DNA of 64,000 nt from Vesta saturnalis (GCA_036346205.1 JARFJB010000967.1:1844501-1908500), one strand, 5' to 3'; positions 12,853-23,620 are shown, numbered from the stretch's first letter. A program made the numbers and translations. The notes: generated by a model from the letters alone, not told the origin.

Positions 12853-14550
12853 GTAAACCCACATTACATTTTACGCATGAAAATTTTGCACATTTGCCAC
12901 AATATGCACATCGTCTTCGAGTAGCCTGTTTGTCAAGCAAGTGATCTATCGTATCACATCGTATTTCCTTCAGAATATTCTTGCTACGTTTTGGCTTAGG
13001 GGCACGTATTTATTCAGAAGATGTCAGCAAGCTGAGAACAGTTCCTCTTGTGAATTGCAAGAGACTAATTTTAGGGTGGACAAAACGATAAGGAGTCCAC
13101 ATATTTACCATTGCACCATTCAATCAAAATCCAATGAATGGCCAGCACCACTTTCTTGATCGTGTACGTACTCTGTAGAGACCACGCATCTTATCAAGTA
13201 GATAAACGCCTCCCCCTCATTGGCTGTACGAGTCATGGTTACCTGATTATTATCTTTCCATTTAGTAAGAGTAATTTGAGCAGAACTGTCTCTAAAAATA
13301 TGTGCCGTGCCACGTTTTGCCTTTTTTAGGTATTTCAAGGGAGATTTTCTATACGGTCAAATCTAATGGTACCAATACATGCGATATTGTTGATTTTTAA
13401 TTCCTCTATCAGAGGTACAGAGTTAAAGAAGTTGTCTAAATATATAGTGGAGTTTAGAGGTAAATAGACACAGCATAATTTCTTCGTAACACTAGATCCT
13501 AAAGTTTTTCCTTCTATTTTGTTTCCTACTCCGCAATAAGGATTACATCTCAAAATGTAACCTTCGGCCGTTGTGATACACCAGTATTTAAATCCATAAT
13601 GCATATTTGCCTCTAATAAATTGTTTCGTGGAATGACGCCCAAAATATGGTTCCATTGCTTCATCCAAAGAAAAAGAAAAAGATAGCGGTTCTGCTAATT
13701 CTTGTGAAACACTGTTCACTCTATCTATTAAAGGTTGTATTTTGTAGACTGAATTGTTGGGATCAATTTTCACTCTCATTAAAATGTAAATAACGATGAA
13801 TACATTCAAATCGGTCAAGGGACTTGATATTACTAAGTAATGAGTTTAAGGTGTCACGTTTTGTTTCCAAATACAGCCATCTGCAGGGAGGTTTAGTGTA
13901 CCCAGGTGTGAATAAAATGCCAAAATAAACACACATATTATCAGTGCAAACGGATAAATGGTTATTTCCTTTGAATATATTCTTTGTTTCAGTGCCCACA
14001 AACTCCATGAAATTATTAGAAAAAAATATTTTGAACAGGTCTGACATATTCAACTCTCCGTCTTTGATTGTTTGAGTAATGGTAGGTCCGGAAGTTTTGC
14101 TTTTCTATGTTTATATGTAACATTTTTTGGTTCCGACCGCGTGATTTTCTTATTCTATTTTTTATCAGGGCGCTGGTTCTTATGAGACTTAGTAGTATCG
14201 ATTTTAAATCTATCCAGTATTGTGCCGTCTTCTTGATATCAAATCTTCAAAATTAACAGCTTTATTTACAGGCAAGCTATTCCTGTTTCAAGATGAATTT
14301 CTGAGTTTTCGCCAATTGCAGTCACGGTTGTTATTTCCATTGGTTGCTTTACAGCACCTTCTCCCAAAGCACGAAAACAGTATTCTCCTTCGTCATCAAC
14401 GTTGCTATCTCCACCACTTTTGGTGGAAATATAGTACAAACTATACGGTCACAGTCCCTCACTGAAGTGTAATCTGATCCAATAGACTCCAAAAAATTGA
14501 GAAGCTCTTCTGCGTCTCGAGGATCAGATGGATTGTATTTCTTCCCGAAA
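12853..14550 (-). pseudogene. piggyBac-type transposase, decayed full-length copy
   Basis: Read on the minus strand in several frames. An acidic N-terminal part (14550-14060) comes first, then SDLFKIFFSNNFMEF and NNHLSVCTDNMCVYFGI (14050-13910). The catalytic domain includes FSLDEAMEPYFGRHSTKQF (13690-13630) and STIYLDNFFNSVPLIEELK (about 13450-13390), whose aspartates are at positions typical of the DDD triad. A cysteine-rich tail RRRCAYCGKCAKFSCVKC (12920-12860) corresponds to the zinc-binding domain that recognises the element ends. At least four frame changes interrupt it, so no transposase is made. I could not find TTAA duplications or the terminal hairpin repeats. Confidence 0.85.
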
Positions 14551-14879
14551 TGACACCTACCTTAAATATATTCAAGTTTTTTATGTATAAAAGAGAACAG
14601 AAAATATTTACCGCTATTTAGCTGAACTGATGTATATTTAGTTCTACCATATAACCATATTACCTTGCGAAATCAATGCAAAAAGTAGCAAATTGAATAA
14701 AAATTAACATAACCTTACCAGAGACTAATTTTTACGTTTTTGAATACTACGTGTGAAACACTCACTAAATTGTGTTCATATAAGGCAGATAGCACATGCA
14801 CAGTGTGTATAGAATGGAATTAAAGAATACATACACTAAGTATGATAAAACATACGGTAAGTATTATTGGGTTAATGTA

Positions 14880-15160
14880 ACAGTTTGATAAACGTGTAAA
14901 ACCAACTATAGAATACAATTTTAGTAAAGAATAACTAGATTGTTAATAAATTGAATATTGTTAAACTGCCTTGAAGATGTCAAAATTACATTTTGTTAAA
15001 TGTACTCTTTGATTATGACTTTTTCACCGTTAGCCTTCGACCGTTAGAGGGTGTTCTGATTTGTCATCTTCAATACAGTTTATCAATATTTAATTTATTA
15101 AGGATCTAGTATTCTTTACTGAAGTTGTATTCCATAGTTGACTATACGGTTATCAAACTA
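14880..15160. repeat. Foldback repeat: ~100-bp inverted arms, 85-bp spacer
   Basis: The left arm 14880-14979 (AGTTTGATAAACG...CCTTGAAGATG) matches the reverse complement of 15065-15160 (CATCTTCAATAC...ATCAAACTA) over most of its length, with scattered mismatches. The RNA or single strand could fold into a long hairpin. No duplication or coding sequence was seen. A third, direct copy of the right arm lies at 15340-15446. Confidence 0.75.
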
Positions 15161-15446
15161 ATGTATTAATAGCAAGCTTGTGTTTGCGTTTTCACTTTTC
15201 GTATTTCATAAATTTGTCTCAACATCTTAAGCAATCTTAAAACTGAGAACTGTAAGTGTTATCCAAAAGCATAGTAGCTAAGTATTTTAATTATGTTTAA
15301 TAATGGTGAAAGTTTACATTTTCATATTAAGTACCAAGTTATTCTTTACTATGATTAGATTTCATAGTTGGCTTTATACGTTTATCAAACTGTTATATTA
15401 ATACCAAGTTTATGTTAGCTTTTTCATCCTTTCTCATATTTCATAA
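15106..15446. repeat. Two diverged direct repeats, spacing ~234 bp
   Basis: Segments 15106-15218 and 15340-15446 share TATTCTTTACT...TTCATAGTTG...TTATCAAACT...TATTTCATAAATT in the same order. The second half of each unit is CATATTTCATAAATT-like. They are followed at 15480 by AAGTGTAATTGTTATCGAAACG, which also occurs in the Penelope 3' UTR near 10115. The whole block may therefore be Penelope-derived. Confidence 0.6.
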
Positions 15447-15533
15447 ATTATTACAGATATTACCACTTATTGAGGACGATAAGTGTAATTGTTATCGAAA
15501 CGTATAGATTTGTATGAAATATAAATATAAAAA

Positions 15534-15902
15534 GGCAGTGTCTACGTCCACATCCGACGGGGATTTTTATTATAATATTTTTACGTCCGACGTATATACT
15601 ATATCGACTATACCTATTTTAGATAAGACAAACAAATAATCTAACAGAATTAGTAGATAAACAAAACTACTGTACTTAATAAAAGTGGATTAGATAAACA
15701 GACTACAGTAACCTAAGGAAAAAAATTGTATGGCCCGGGTTTCGAACCCGCACCTACAGAGCTCTAGCAGTTTCACATTGAAAGCGAACAACTGTGAAAA
15801 TGAAAATCCCCGCGGCTGTACACGTATTACAATTAAAACCCATGTCGGCCGTAGATTTAAGAATTGTGAAAAATCCGTCGGACGTGGACGTAGACACTTC
15901 CA
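15534..15902. mobile_element. 369-bp non-autonomous DNA element with 8-bp duplication
   Basis: The direct repeat TATAAAAA at 15526-15533 and 15903-15910 brackets a segment whose ends are inverted repeats. Left GTGTCTACGTCCACATCCGA pairs with the right-end reverse complement GTGTCTACGTCCACGTCCGA, and the match continues into the CGGGGATTTTT/CGGATTTTT part. There is no transposase. Inside, 15728-15750 contains a perfect GGTTCGAAACC-type box B (minus strand), so a tRNA-like promoter may lie within. An 8-bp duplication is known for hAT, P and Merlin superfamilies; the family is not decided by the ends I see. Confidence 0.8.
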
Positions 15903-16348
15903 TATAAAAATACACCAACTAAAAACTTACTGACGAAAAATGTAGTATCCTAATTGTTGAATATTTATTTGTGGTACACAGAAGATTCGTACTACAGTAG
16001 GTTTCAGCCTGACACTACAGTGTATATGGGCTATAGCATTGAAATACTTCCCCGTCAATCAAATTCAATCCTTTTGTATTGCGCACAGCTTGTCTGTTAA
16101 TGTCTTGCGGAATATGGCCTTACCTGCTACCTTTTTGTCAGCGGTTATCAACCCGGGGGTCCTCTCAAACTGCATATTATGTGAAGTAATATATTTATTT
16201 ACATCATAATTATGTAGTACACAAAACGATTAACTGATGGTATTTTAATTAACAGATATACACAAGTACGGGCCCAGAATCATACCATTTGGCCCAGTCA
16301 TGGTCAGACTTTGGTAAACACAAATAAAAAATCTACTGAATGCAATTA

Positions 16349-17838
16349 CTCTGCTCAACATTAGAACTGATACACTTATATAATGTGCAGTAAAAGTAAA
16401 CAACCATTCTTAGGCGTTTGGTATGACATCCTACATGATCAGGGCTGTGTTTCGGAATGCAAATAAATACCTATCGAATGAAATTTGCGATTCAATTGTT
16501 GTTTGTTGTTATTATCTGCCATAGGTGCAGTTACTGAGCTCGCGGACGCTTATACTTTTATCAAGTTTTAATTCAGAGTATTTAATTGCATTTTAGAGAT
16601 GCCATTAAGGCGTTTAAGTAAGATGAGCAAAGCTATGGGAATGCTTATGACTGGAGCATCGATAAGAACTGTTGCTGCTCATTTTAATGTGAGCCACAAT
16701 GTGATCGAATGCGTCGCAATGATACTGGATCTGTCCAATAGAGGCACATTGGAGGGCAAAATCGAAGTATAACAGTCAGGGAGGGCCGTTTTACTACGGT
16801 TGTGTCGAAGGAACAGACTTTCTACTGCAAGAACACTCCGACTTCAGTTATGGAACGCAGAAGTTACTCAAACAGTAAGAAGGCTCCATACGGCAAATTT
16901 AAGGTCAAGATCTTCTAAAAAATGTCATTGTTGACCAGAGCCCACAAAAGAAGTAGGCTAGAGTGGGCACACCAACATGAAAATTCGAATGTTGAAAATT
17001 GGGTTCGTTTTTATTCAGTAACGAGACCAGAGTGGGTCTCCATCGGTCAGATGGAAGTGACAGTTTGGAGAAGCAGAGGAGAACGCTATATTGAGAACCA
17101 CGTGACTTACCATCAAGCTAATGGAGGTGGTTCAATTACCGTTTTGGAGGAGGTATTTTGCGGCTCGTCGTACTGAATTGGTTATGCTTGGAAATACTAA
17201 ATGAATAGTGTCAGGTATGTTAATGAGGTATTACAACCTGTAGTGTTGTCATTTTCCAATGAAATAATCGATGGTTTCGTGTTTGTTGATGATAACGCGC
17301 GTCCTCATAAAACAAAGCAAATCAATGCACTTTTTGAAAAGAACAATATTACGCACATGGATTGACCAGCGAACTCTCCAGATCTTAATCCCATAAAGAA
17401 CGTATGGGATTACTTGAAAAGGTTGATTAGGTCACGAGGAGTGGATCCAAACAATCACCATCAGCTCCGAAGTGCCATTTTGGAGAGTGGTTAAATATTC
17501 CTCAACATTTCATTCGGGATTTGATTTCCAGAATGCCAGGACGTTTCCAAGAGATCATAAGAGCTAGAGGAGGTCCCACACATTACTAATCTTTAAATGT
17601 TTGGTTATCATTTCTTTCCAGAGCAAACTTTTCTGTGATACTAAAATGAAGATTTTGTTGTTTTTCTATGCAAACATTTGAAATTCGTTATTTAAGTTAT
17701 ATTCTTTTAATTCTTCGCCCTACAAGTGTTTGGCAGAACCATATACTATCAATCAAGGAAGCAGGTGTTGCTCAAAAAGTAGTAAATTGTTATTTATATA
17801 TGTTCCTGTAAGTGTACCAGTTCAAATGTTGAGCAGTG
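16349..17838 (+). mobile_element. Tc1-type element with TIRs and TA duplication
   Basis: Left end CTCTGCTCAACATTAGAACT and right end (reverse complement) CACTGCTCAACATTTGAACT form terminal inverted repeats continuing into TGRTACACTTA. TA stands at 16347-16348 and 17839-17840. Length 1.49 kb is usual for Tc1 elements. The interior encodes a broken DD34E-type transposase. The right end abuts the inverted repeat of the next element. Confidence 0.85.
16599..17589 (+). pseudogene. Tc1-type transposase pseudogene
   Basis: The N-terminal HTH is readable (MPLRRLSKMSKAMGMLMTG, then SIRTVAAHFNVSHNV) from the ATG at 16599. Downstream blocks in shifting frames include SLLTRAHKRSRLEWAHQH (the paired-like/catalytic linker, 16925-16978), VFVDDNARPHKTKQI (second Asp, about 17280-17320) and ANSPDLNPIKNVWDYLKR (17365-17420). 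In the last block the expected Glu of NPIENVWD is replaced by Lys. Multiple stops and the lost catalytic Glu mean no activity. It would have catalysed cut-and-paste transposition into TA sites. Confidence 0.85.
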
Positions 17839-19205
17839 TATTACTATTGTAATTTGAATCATTCATGTAAACATTTTTTACTAAAACTAATATTAGGAAA
17901 CTAGAGATATGGACAGAACACTAAATTTAATAATATAACATTGAGTCATTTCGGTAGGTCCATGCAATAAACAGCCATTTGATCACCAAATTAACCTTGG
18001 GTTAAAACAAAAAATTTGACAAGTGTTTATTGTTATTAATGACAGATCAGCAATTAGTTTTCAGTATTTTACTTGACAAAATGGCGCAGTAGGAAAAGCA
18101 TTAGCTACCGATCTACGTCAAGTTATTGTTAATTGGTACAAATCCTGTAATCCTTGTGGTAAAATCGTTAAGCAAACGCAATTATCACGCTATATTATTG
18201 CCAAATATCGTTAAATTCTATAAACCGACAGGAGTAGTTAAAGAAAAGTCCAATTTGGGTAGAACTTCAAAAATAAGTTCGATCAATATGACAGCCTTAC
18301 GTCCTTTATTGTAACAAAACCGACGTGCCAATTGTGGTGAATTAAGTTTAGCGTGGATCAAACTTGTCTCAGATCTGTCAAACGATTGGCCTATAATTTT
18401 TGCAAGGTAATTTATTTTTTAGAATTTTTCATGCAAACTCAATAGTGGAGAATGTGTAACTCGTATGCTGAAGAAAAACCGTTGTTAACTGTAAGACAAA
18501 AAGAATAGGATAATATGGGCATCAGAACTGGTCACAAATAAAATGGGATAGTGTTATTTGCAGTGACGAGTAAGGTTTGAAGTGTGTTGGAGATTACCGA
18601 AGTAAGGTATTAAGGACCAAAAATGAATCATATCATCCGGATTTTTTGCGCCGGAAGGTAAAATTCCGCCTTACTGTAAATGTTTGGGGCTGCATGTCGG
18701 ATCATCCATAGAAACAGCTTAATGCCACCCATTAACACCTTAAAACTACAGAAAATGAGTGCATATCTAACAAGATGCCTCTGCGTGCAATATTGGTAAA
18801 ACAGTAAAGGAATGGACTTTGCAAAATAATATTCAGATGTTAGATTGGGTATCTAGTAACTCCGACCTTTCACCCATTGGAAGTTATAACACGAAAAAGA
18901 GGTTACGTGCTACACATGCTAGAAGCGTTCCTGGATTAAAAGAAACTAACTCAAATTTGGAACTCAGTTTACTGCTGAACACTAAAAAGTTAGTAGACAC
19001 TATGCCAAAGCGAATTCAAGCAGTTCTGAAGCAAACGGGAGATATTATGCAGTGGTAAAATCACTGAATCCCTAATATGATTATTGAGCCAAATGAAATG
19101 ATTCAATGTTATATTATTAATTTAGTGGTCTGTGCATATCTCTAGTGTTCTAATAGTTTTAGTAAAAAATGTTTACATGAATATTTCACATTACAATAAT
19201 AATAG
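17839..19205 (+). mobile_element. Second Tc1-type element with ~115-bp inverted repeats
   Basis: The left arm 17839-17955 (TATTACTATTGTAAT...CATGTAAACATTTTTTACTA...CTAGAGATATGGACAGA) is matched by the reverse complement of 19100-19205. The arms remain alignable for over 110 bp. The left arm begins exactly at the TA duplication of the preceding element. The exact termini are uncertain by a few bases. Confidence 0.8.
18081..19058 (+). pseudogene. Tc1-type transposase pseudogene
   Basis: From the ATG at 18081 fragments of the N-terminal domain remain (KALATDLRQVIVNWYKS-like, reading through frame changes). They are followed by ACNIGKTVKEWTLQNNIQML (second catalytic region, 18790-18845), a corrupted SNSDLSPIGS in place of the usual SPDLNPIEN, and the well preserved C-terminus KLVDTMPKRIQAVLKQTGDI to 19058. 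The Asp of the second motif is replaced (ACNIG for DNAPCH-type), and the third-position Glu is absent. The copy is inactive and lies between its own inverted repeats. Confidence 0.8.
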
Positions 19206-19640
19206 TTGCGTTCAATAGTTTTTCTTTTGTGTTTACCAAAGTCTTCCAAAATAAAATAGAAGTAAAACAATTGACTGAGTCAAACGATATCATTCTGAGC
19301 TCGTATTAATTATAGTTAGCACAAAATGAAAAGTAAATATAGTGAAATTCAATATGTTTGTAAATATGACAACTGTAAATAGTAATTAATTAATGTTACA
19401 TTATTCTCTATCAATATTATGCGCTTCGCTTTTAAAATCATCATCGGTATCTACATTTTTTATATTTATAATAATCGGGTCTGTGGAATCCATAGACCTT
19501 TCCTTTACATTCAACTATAATGAACTCAAGTAGTAGTGATTTTACAACTTCATCCGATGAAGAATTATTTGAAATTGCAAGAAAGAGGAGACAACCAAAA
19601 TTGTTTAAGCAAAGAAAGAATTATTTTGAAGAATACAACA

Positions 19641-19700
19641 AGCATGGATTAACCAGGGCTGAAGAGGAGAAGGACTCCTGAACAGTCTACGACTAAGATA

Positions 19701-19733
<33 letters not shown>

Positions 19734-19740
19734 CTATATA
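19641..19740 (+). mobile_element. LINE 3' end with (TA)n tail
   Basis: GGATTAACCAGGGCTGAAGA...GACTAAGATATA followed by ~45 bp of TA repeat is the 3' terminus of the LINE family whose larger copy is read on the other strand from 25313 to 19886. Only ~55 bp plus tail are present, so this is an extremely 5'-truncated copy. Both copies end in TA repeats, not poly(A). Confidence 0.75.
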
Positions 19741-19755
19741 TCATATTTACGTTTC

Positions 19756-19796
19756 GAGGATGTATGTTTATTTCGATGAAATAAACATACATCCTC
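19756..19796. repeat. 41-bp perfect hairpin
   Basis: Two 19-bp arms (GAGGATGTATGTTTATTTC and its reverse complement) surround a 3-base loop GAT. One arm equals the Harbinger coding sequence for ...GCMF. A sister hairpin occurs at 20299-20337. Confidence 0.9.
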
Positions 19797-20298
19797 TTGT
19801 AAACGATTGAATTCGTTTGCTTGTTTTCAATGGTGACAAAATAACCAGTTTTACATTAGCCTAGTAGTTACAACTGCTGCCTACCCTTTTAAAATTATAT
19901 ATATATATATAATATATATATATATATGTATCTTAGTCGTAGACTGTTCAGTCCTTCTCCTCTTCAGCCCTGGTTAATCCATGCTTGTTGGTGTTGCGAT
20001 GTTTTATATTGTTGTATAGTTTACAATCATGAGATGTTGTTATTTTTGGTGTAAAAAAAAAGAGAATAGATTTTACGCCGGGTATTATCAACTTTATTTA
20101 AAATGGTATTTAGTTAAAACGACATTTAGTTAAATGCGCATTTAAACTGTGTAGCTGTATTACCAAGTTTACTTAACACACTTTTAACTAAATCCTAATT
20201 TTACAAGGGTAGGCAGCAGTTGTAACTACTAGCCTAATGTAAAACTGGTTATTTTGTCACCATTTAAAACAAGCAAACGAATTCAATCGTTGTCAAAG

Positions 20299-20337
20299 AG
20301 GATGTATGTTTATTTCATCGAAATAAACATACATCCT
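20299..20337. repeat. 39-bp perfect hairpin
   Basis: Arms of 18 bp (AGGATGTATGTTTATTTC and complement) with loop ATC, the reverse complement of the hairpin at 19756-19796. It marks the exact point where Harbinger coding sequence is lost. Confidence 0.9.
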
Positions 20338-20610
20338 GTTGCGAAGAAACGTAATGTTAATAATAATTGCTGCGTTGGTGAAAGACGTTGGTTTCTTAAG
20401 AAATCATACTTTAAATCATTTTTAATTTGATTTAAAATTTCCAAAACTGCTTCCTTTGTTAAGCGAATCCTTTCAAAAAAACTGAGAATCAGAGTATTCT
20501 TCAAAATAATTCTTTCTTTGCTTAAACAATTTTGGTTGTCTCCTCTTTCTTGCAATTTCAAATAATTCTTCATGGGATGAAGTTGTAAAATCACTACTAC
20601 TTGAGTTCAT
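20338..20610 (-). pseudogene. Truncated Harbinger transposase N-terminus
   Basis: The minus-strand ATG at 20608-20610 begins MNSSSSDFTTSS and ELFEIARKRRQPKLFKQRKN. A one-base slip in a T run near 20475 moves the reading to a second frame, which continues FFERIRLTKEAVLEILNQ...LRNQRLSPTQQLLLTLRFFATGCMF. This is the usual N-terminal region of HARBI1-like nucleases, preceding the DDE_4 domain. The coding sequence ends in a 39-bp hairpin at 20299-20337. The catalytic domain is entirely missing. Confidence 0.85.
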
Positions 20611-21599
20611 TATAGTTGGATGTAAAGGAAAGGTAAATTCCTAAGATTAAAATTAAATGATTAATTTGTGTTTTACACTCACCTAATATGATTACTAGAA
20701 AGACTAGTTGTTTTGAAAAAGAAACAGTTGATTTAATGAAAGCAATAGTGAAGGTAGGTCAGAACAGTGTCAGCTGTTCGACAGAGTAATAAACTTGAAC
20801 TGTGCAACATTAATTAATACACATACGTTACCGTTAAATCTAATTTTAAAGGGATGTTTTAGAATACTTAAAGTTAAATGCGCAATGTCTTTTAAAATAC
20901 GTTGATAATACACTTTCACAGATATAAAAGTCCTTTTACACTAAAAGTACTTTTAAAAGTGTTGATAATACCGGACGTTAGATTTATTTGAGTATTTAAT
21001 ATTGTGTTAATTGGTTTAAGTGATCGTGTTGTTTAGTGGAGTGTAGCGTGGTTAGTGTGGTTAATCCGATTCGTTTGCCGCTATCATGCTACGTCGTCAA
21101 CCAATAGGCGGGGGGATGCGGAGGGCATATATAATATTGCCTAGGGTTTCATCTATCTCCTCGGGGATGTCATCAAGGAGTTGTGTAAGGATCGCGGGGG
21201 TGAATTTAATTTACGTTTCCTTCGTGGAAATTTGGGAAAACGGTAGTTGTAGGGAGTGGTAAGGATCTCTATGGTAGGGATAGTATCGGCGAAAATTCTT
21301 TTATGTTCAAAGTTTTTCGTGTTGTGTTGAGTAGTGCTTTGGTGTGACTCGACACGATACGTAACCCGCGTATGTGTCTGAGTATTCGGCATTCACAGAA
21401 GGCGATAAAGGGAAGGTGATTGAGGTTTATGTTAGTGTATGTGGGTGCTCGGAAATCCACAACAGGGTGAATGTACGTTTTGTAAGTGTGTTGTAGTGTT
21501 TTGGGGTGACAAGCTCTGATTCTACCCCGGCGGGCGCCCAGTAGATTTGCGCGGTTTCTTATCCTGTTAAGTTCTAGTGTCTAGTGAAGAGGATTCCTA

Positions 21600-23620
21600 G
21601 GTAGGTGGCTTCTTATTGGAGTGGGAGTCTTTCTTGGTTTAGGGGAGGGAAATATTTCTGGAGGCTACCTTTGGGAATTTGTCTTTGATGTAGTTAGGAT
21701 GTTGGAAGAGGATTGTTTTGGTGGGATTGACGAAGACTATCCACCGGTTCTCCCAGTTGGAGAAGTTCGTAGGGTTTTGGATATGAGACGGGAGGCCGTT
21801 TCGCTGTTCCGAATTAACCGTCAGAAGGCAGGTGTTATCCGCAAACTGCGCAACGACTACTCCGGGTTGTGTAACTTCGGGAATATCGGATGCGAAGGTA
21901 GTGTATCGGATGGGGGCTAAGGCTGAATCTTTCGGTACGCCTGCTGTAGGTTGAAATGGATCGGAAAAAGTTTCCATGCTTTGACCCGAACTGACCGACT
22001 AGTCAGGTACGAAATTGGGGTTTGGTGAAGGGGTTGGGTATGTTGAGATTTGGGAGACTGGCGTACCAGACCGTGTCAAATACTTCCTGAATGTGCAGAA
22101 CCAAACCAGATTACATTGATTGTGGTTGAATGCTTTGGTGGTTTCCGTAAGCAGCTTCAACAAGGGATGGTGACACGTTCGATTGGGACGGAAGCCTGAA
22201 TTGGCTGTTGGGAAGGAGGTTATTGGATTCTAGGTGGTCCCTGAGTACCCTGGCTAGAATCTGCCCAAATCATTTTGAGACAACTCAGGAAGGAAATGGG
22301 TCTATAGGAGGAAGGTGTGGTTAGGTGGGAGTAGGGTTTGGGTATCATCACGGTGGAAGCCGATTTCCAGTCCGTCGGAAGTGAGATAGGATTAGGCATT
22401 TATTGTTAAATGTCAGCGAAGAATCGGAGGGCTGGTTCGGGTAAGTGTCGTAGGATTTTTCGATTTAGGCCGTCATGACCTGGGGCTGAATTTTTCCCTT
22501 CCTTCAAATATGAGTTGACCTGGTCGGGCGTGATGGGGCATAGAAAGGTTTCTCGTTATCGAGTTGAATTTCGGGAAGGTTAAGGGTACGGAATTCTTCA
22601 ACGCGGCTCTCGAGGATTGCCTTAAACTGGTTATCGAATTGGAGATTATCTGGGGATCGCAAAGTAGATTGGAAATAGTGACCATGGAAATCGGCCTTTC
22701 CTTGGTCGGAGGAAATTAGGTTGCCCTGAAGGTCGGTTAGGTGGGATTTATGGTTTACTTTCCTTTTGGTCACTCTATCGAGCTGTTGCCAGAAGAACTG
22801 GGAGGTGGCTTTCGTCCAGGAGTCTTCGGCGTGCTAGTTTGCTTCTCCCTTGATTAAGGCGTTAAGGCGATTGTATTCGGTCTTGACAGCTGGGTCGCAA
22901 GATTGTAAGAATTGACGATAGATTCGTATTTTTTCTTTGCTCCAGTTCACGATGTGCCGAGGGAGCGGTTTGCTGGAAATTTCGATGTTTTTAAGTGAGA
23001 CAGGGATATCGACCGAATGTGTATTTACGGAAGTTAGGTCTCTAATGGCTCTCTCGAGATGTTGGGCGTTAGAAGGTTGTAGTAGATATGTTCGGAGAAC
23101 ACGTTCCAGCATGCTCTCGAAAAATCTTTAATGATTTTGTATTGAAGAGGTGTAGGGGAGCTGGACAAAACAGAGCCGATGATAGCCTGTTACTGTTGCC
23201 ACTAAAAGGTCATCGGATAGTGTGCTGTGGCCGGGCGGGTTGTAATATGAAATGAATACTATCGTAGCGGGGAATTGCACCGTCACAGCAACGCATTCCA
23301 GATGCTGTAGGTGCGCAGGAAATTGAAGTGGATGGGGAGCAATTTTTAATTAAGAGGGCGGTTCCGTGTTGGCTGTTGTTTAGGAAGGTGTGATATGTGT
23401 TGAAATTAAGTGTGCATCTGTTAGTGAGCTTTGTTTCTGTGATGGAAGGGATGTGTGTATTATGTTCGTGTAGAGAGTATTTTAGTAAGGAGCGTTTCCG
23501 ACGAACGCCCCTGTCATTAACTGTCCCTGCTACGATAACCATTTTGGAGGGAGCTAAGGATTGAGTTGTCGGATTACGGAGACCTACGCGTACCGAATAC
23601 GCAAGCGCCGATTCTCCGTC
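21600..23620 (-). pseudogene. LINE ORF2: endonuclease and reverse transcriptase, broken
   Basis: Minus-strand fragments appear in the order expected for a Jockey ORF2. An AP-endonuclease region (TKLTNRCTLNFNTYHTFLN and SQHGTALLIKNCSP, ~23450-23340) is followed by a linker (IVNWSKEKIRIYRQFLQSCD near 22930; LTDLQGNLISSDQGKADFHG near 22720). The reverse-transcriptase core comes last: SALAPIRYTTFASDIPEVTQ and VVVAQFADNTCLLTVNSEQR (~21930-21800). The catalytic FADD is FADN here, so the second Asp is lost, and there are many frame breaks. The protein would nick DNA and copy the LINE RNA. Confidence 0.85.

Larger units (their letters stand above)
19520..19885 (+). pseudogene. Scrambled PIF/Harbinger copy (N-terminal exon, LINE scrap, hairpin)
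   Basis: From the ATG at 19520 the frame reads MNSSSSDFTTSSDEELFEIA and on to KLFKQRKNYFEEY, identical in layout to the copy inside 20076-20977 but in the opposite orientation. At 19641 it is cut by a LINE 3' end. Harbinger sequence resumes at about 19747 with TTACGTTT...GGATGTATGTTT (the LRF...GCMF part), after which comes a 41-bp perfect hairpin and ~95 bp that repeat, inverted, at 20203-20298. The product family (HARBI1-like nuclease) needs downstream DDE residues that are absent here. Confidence 0.75.
20076..20977 (-). mobile_element. PIF/Harbinger element with TTA duplication
   Basis: Left terminus CGCCGGGTATTATCAAC and right terminus GTTGATAATACCGGACG are inverted repeats (15 of 17). 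TTA flanks both sides (20073-20075 and 20978-20980), the duplication expected for PIF/Harbinger. Joining the flanks restores the LINE 3' UTR. The element is 902 bp, carries only the N-terminal part of a transposase and is therefore non-autonomous. Confidence 0.9.
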
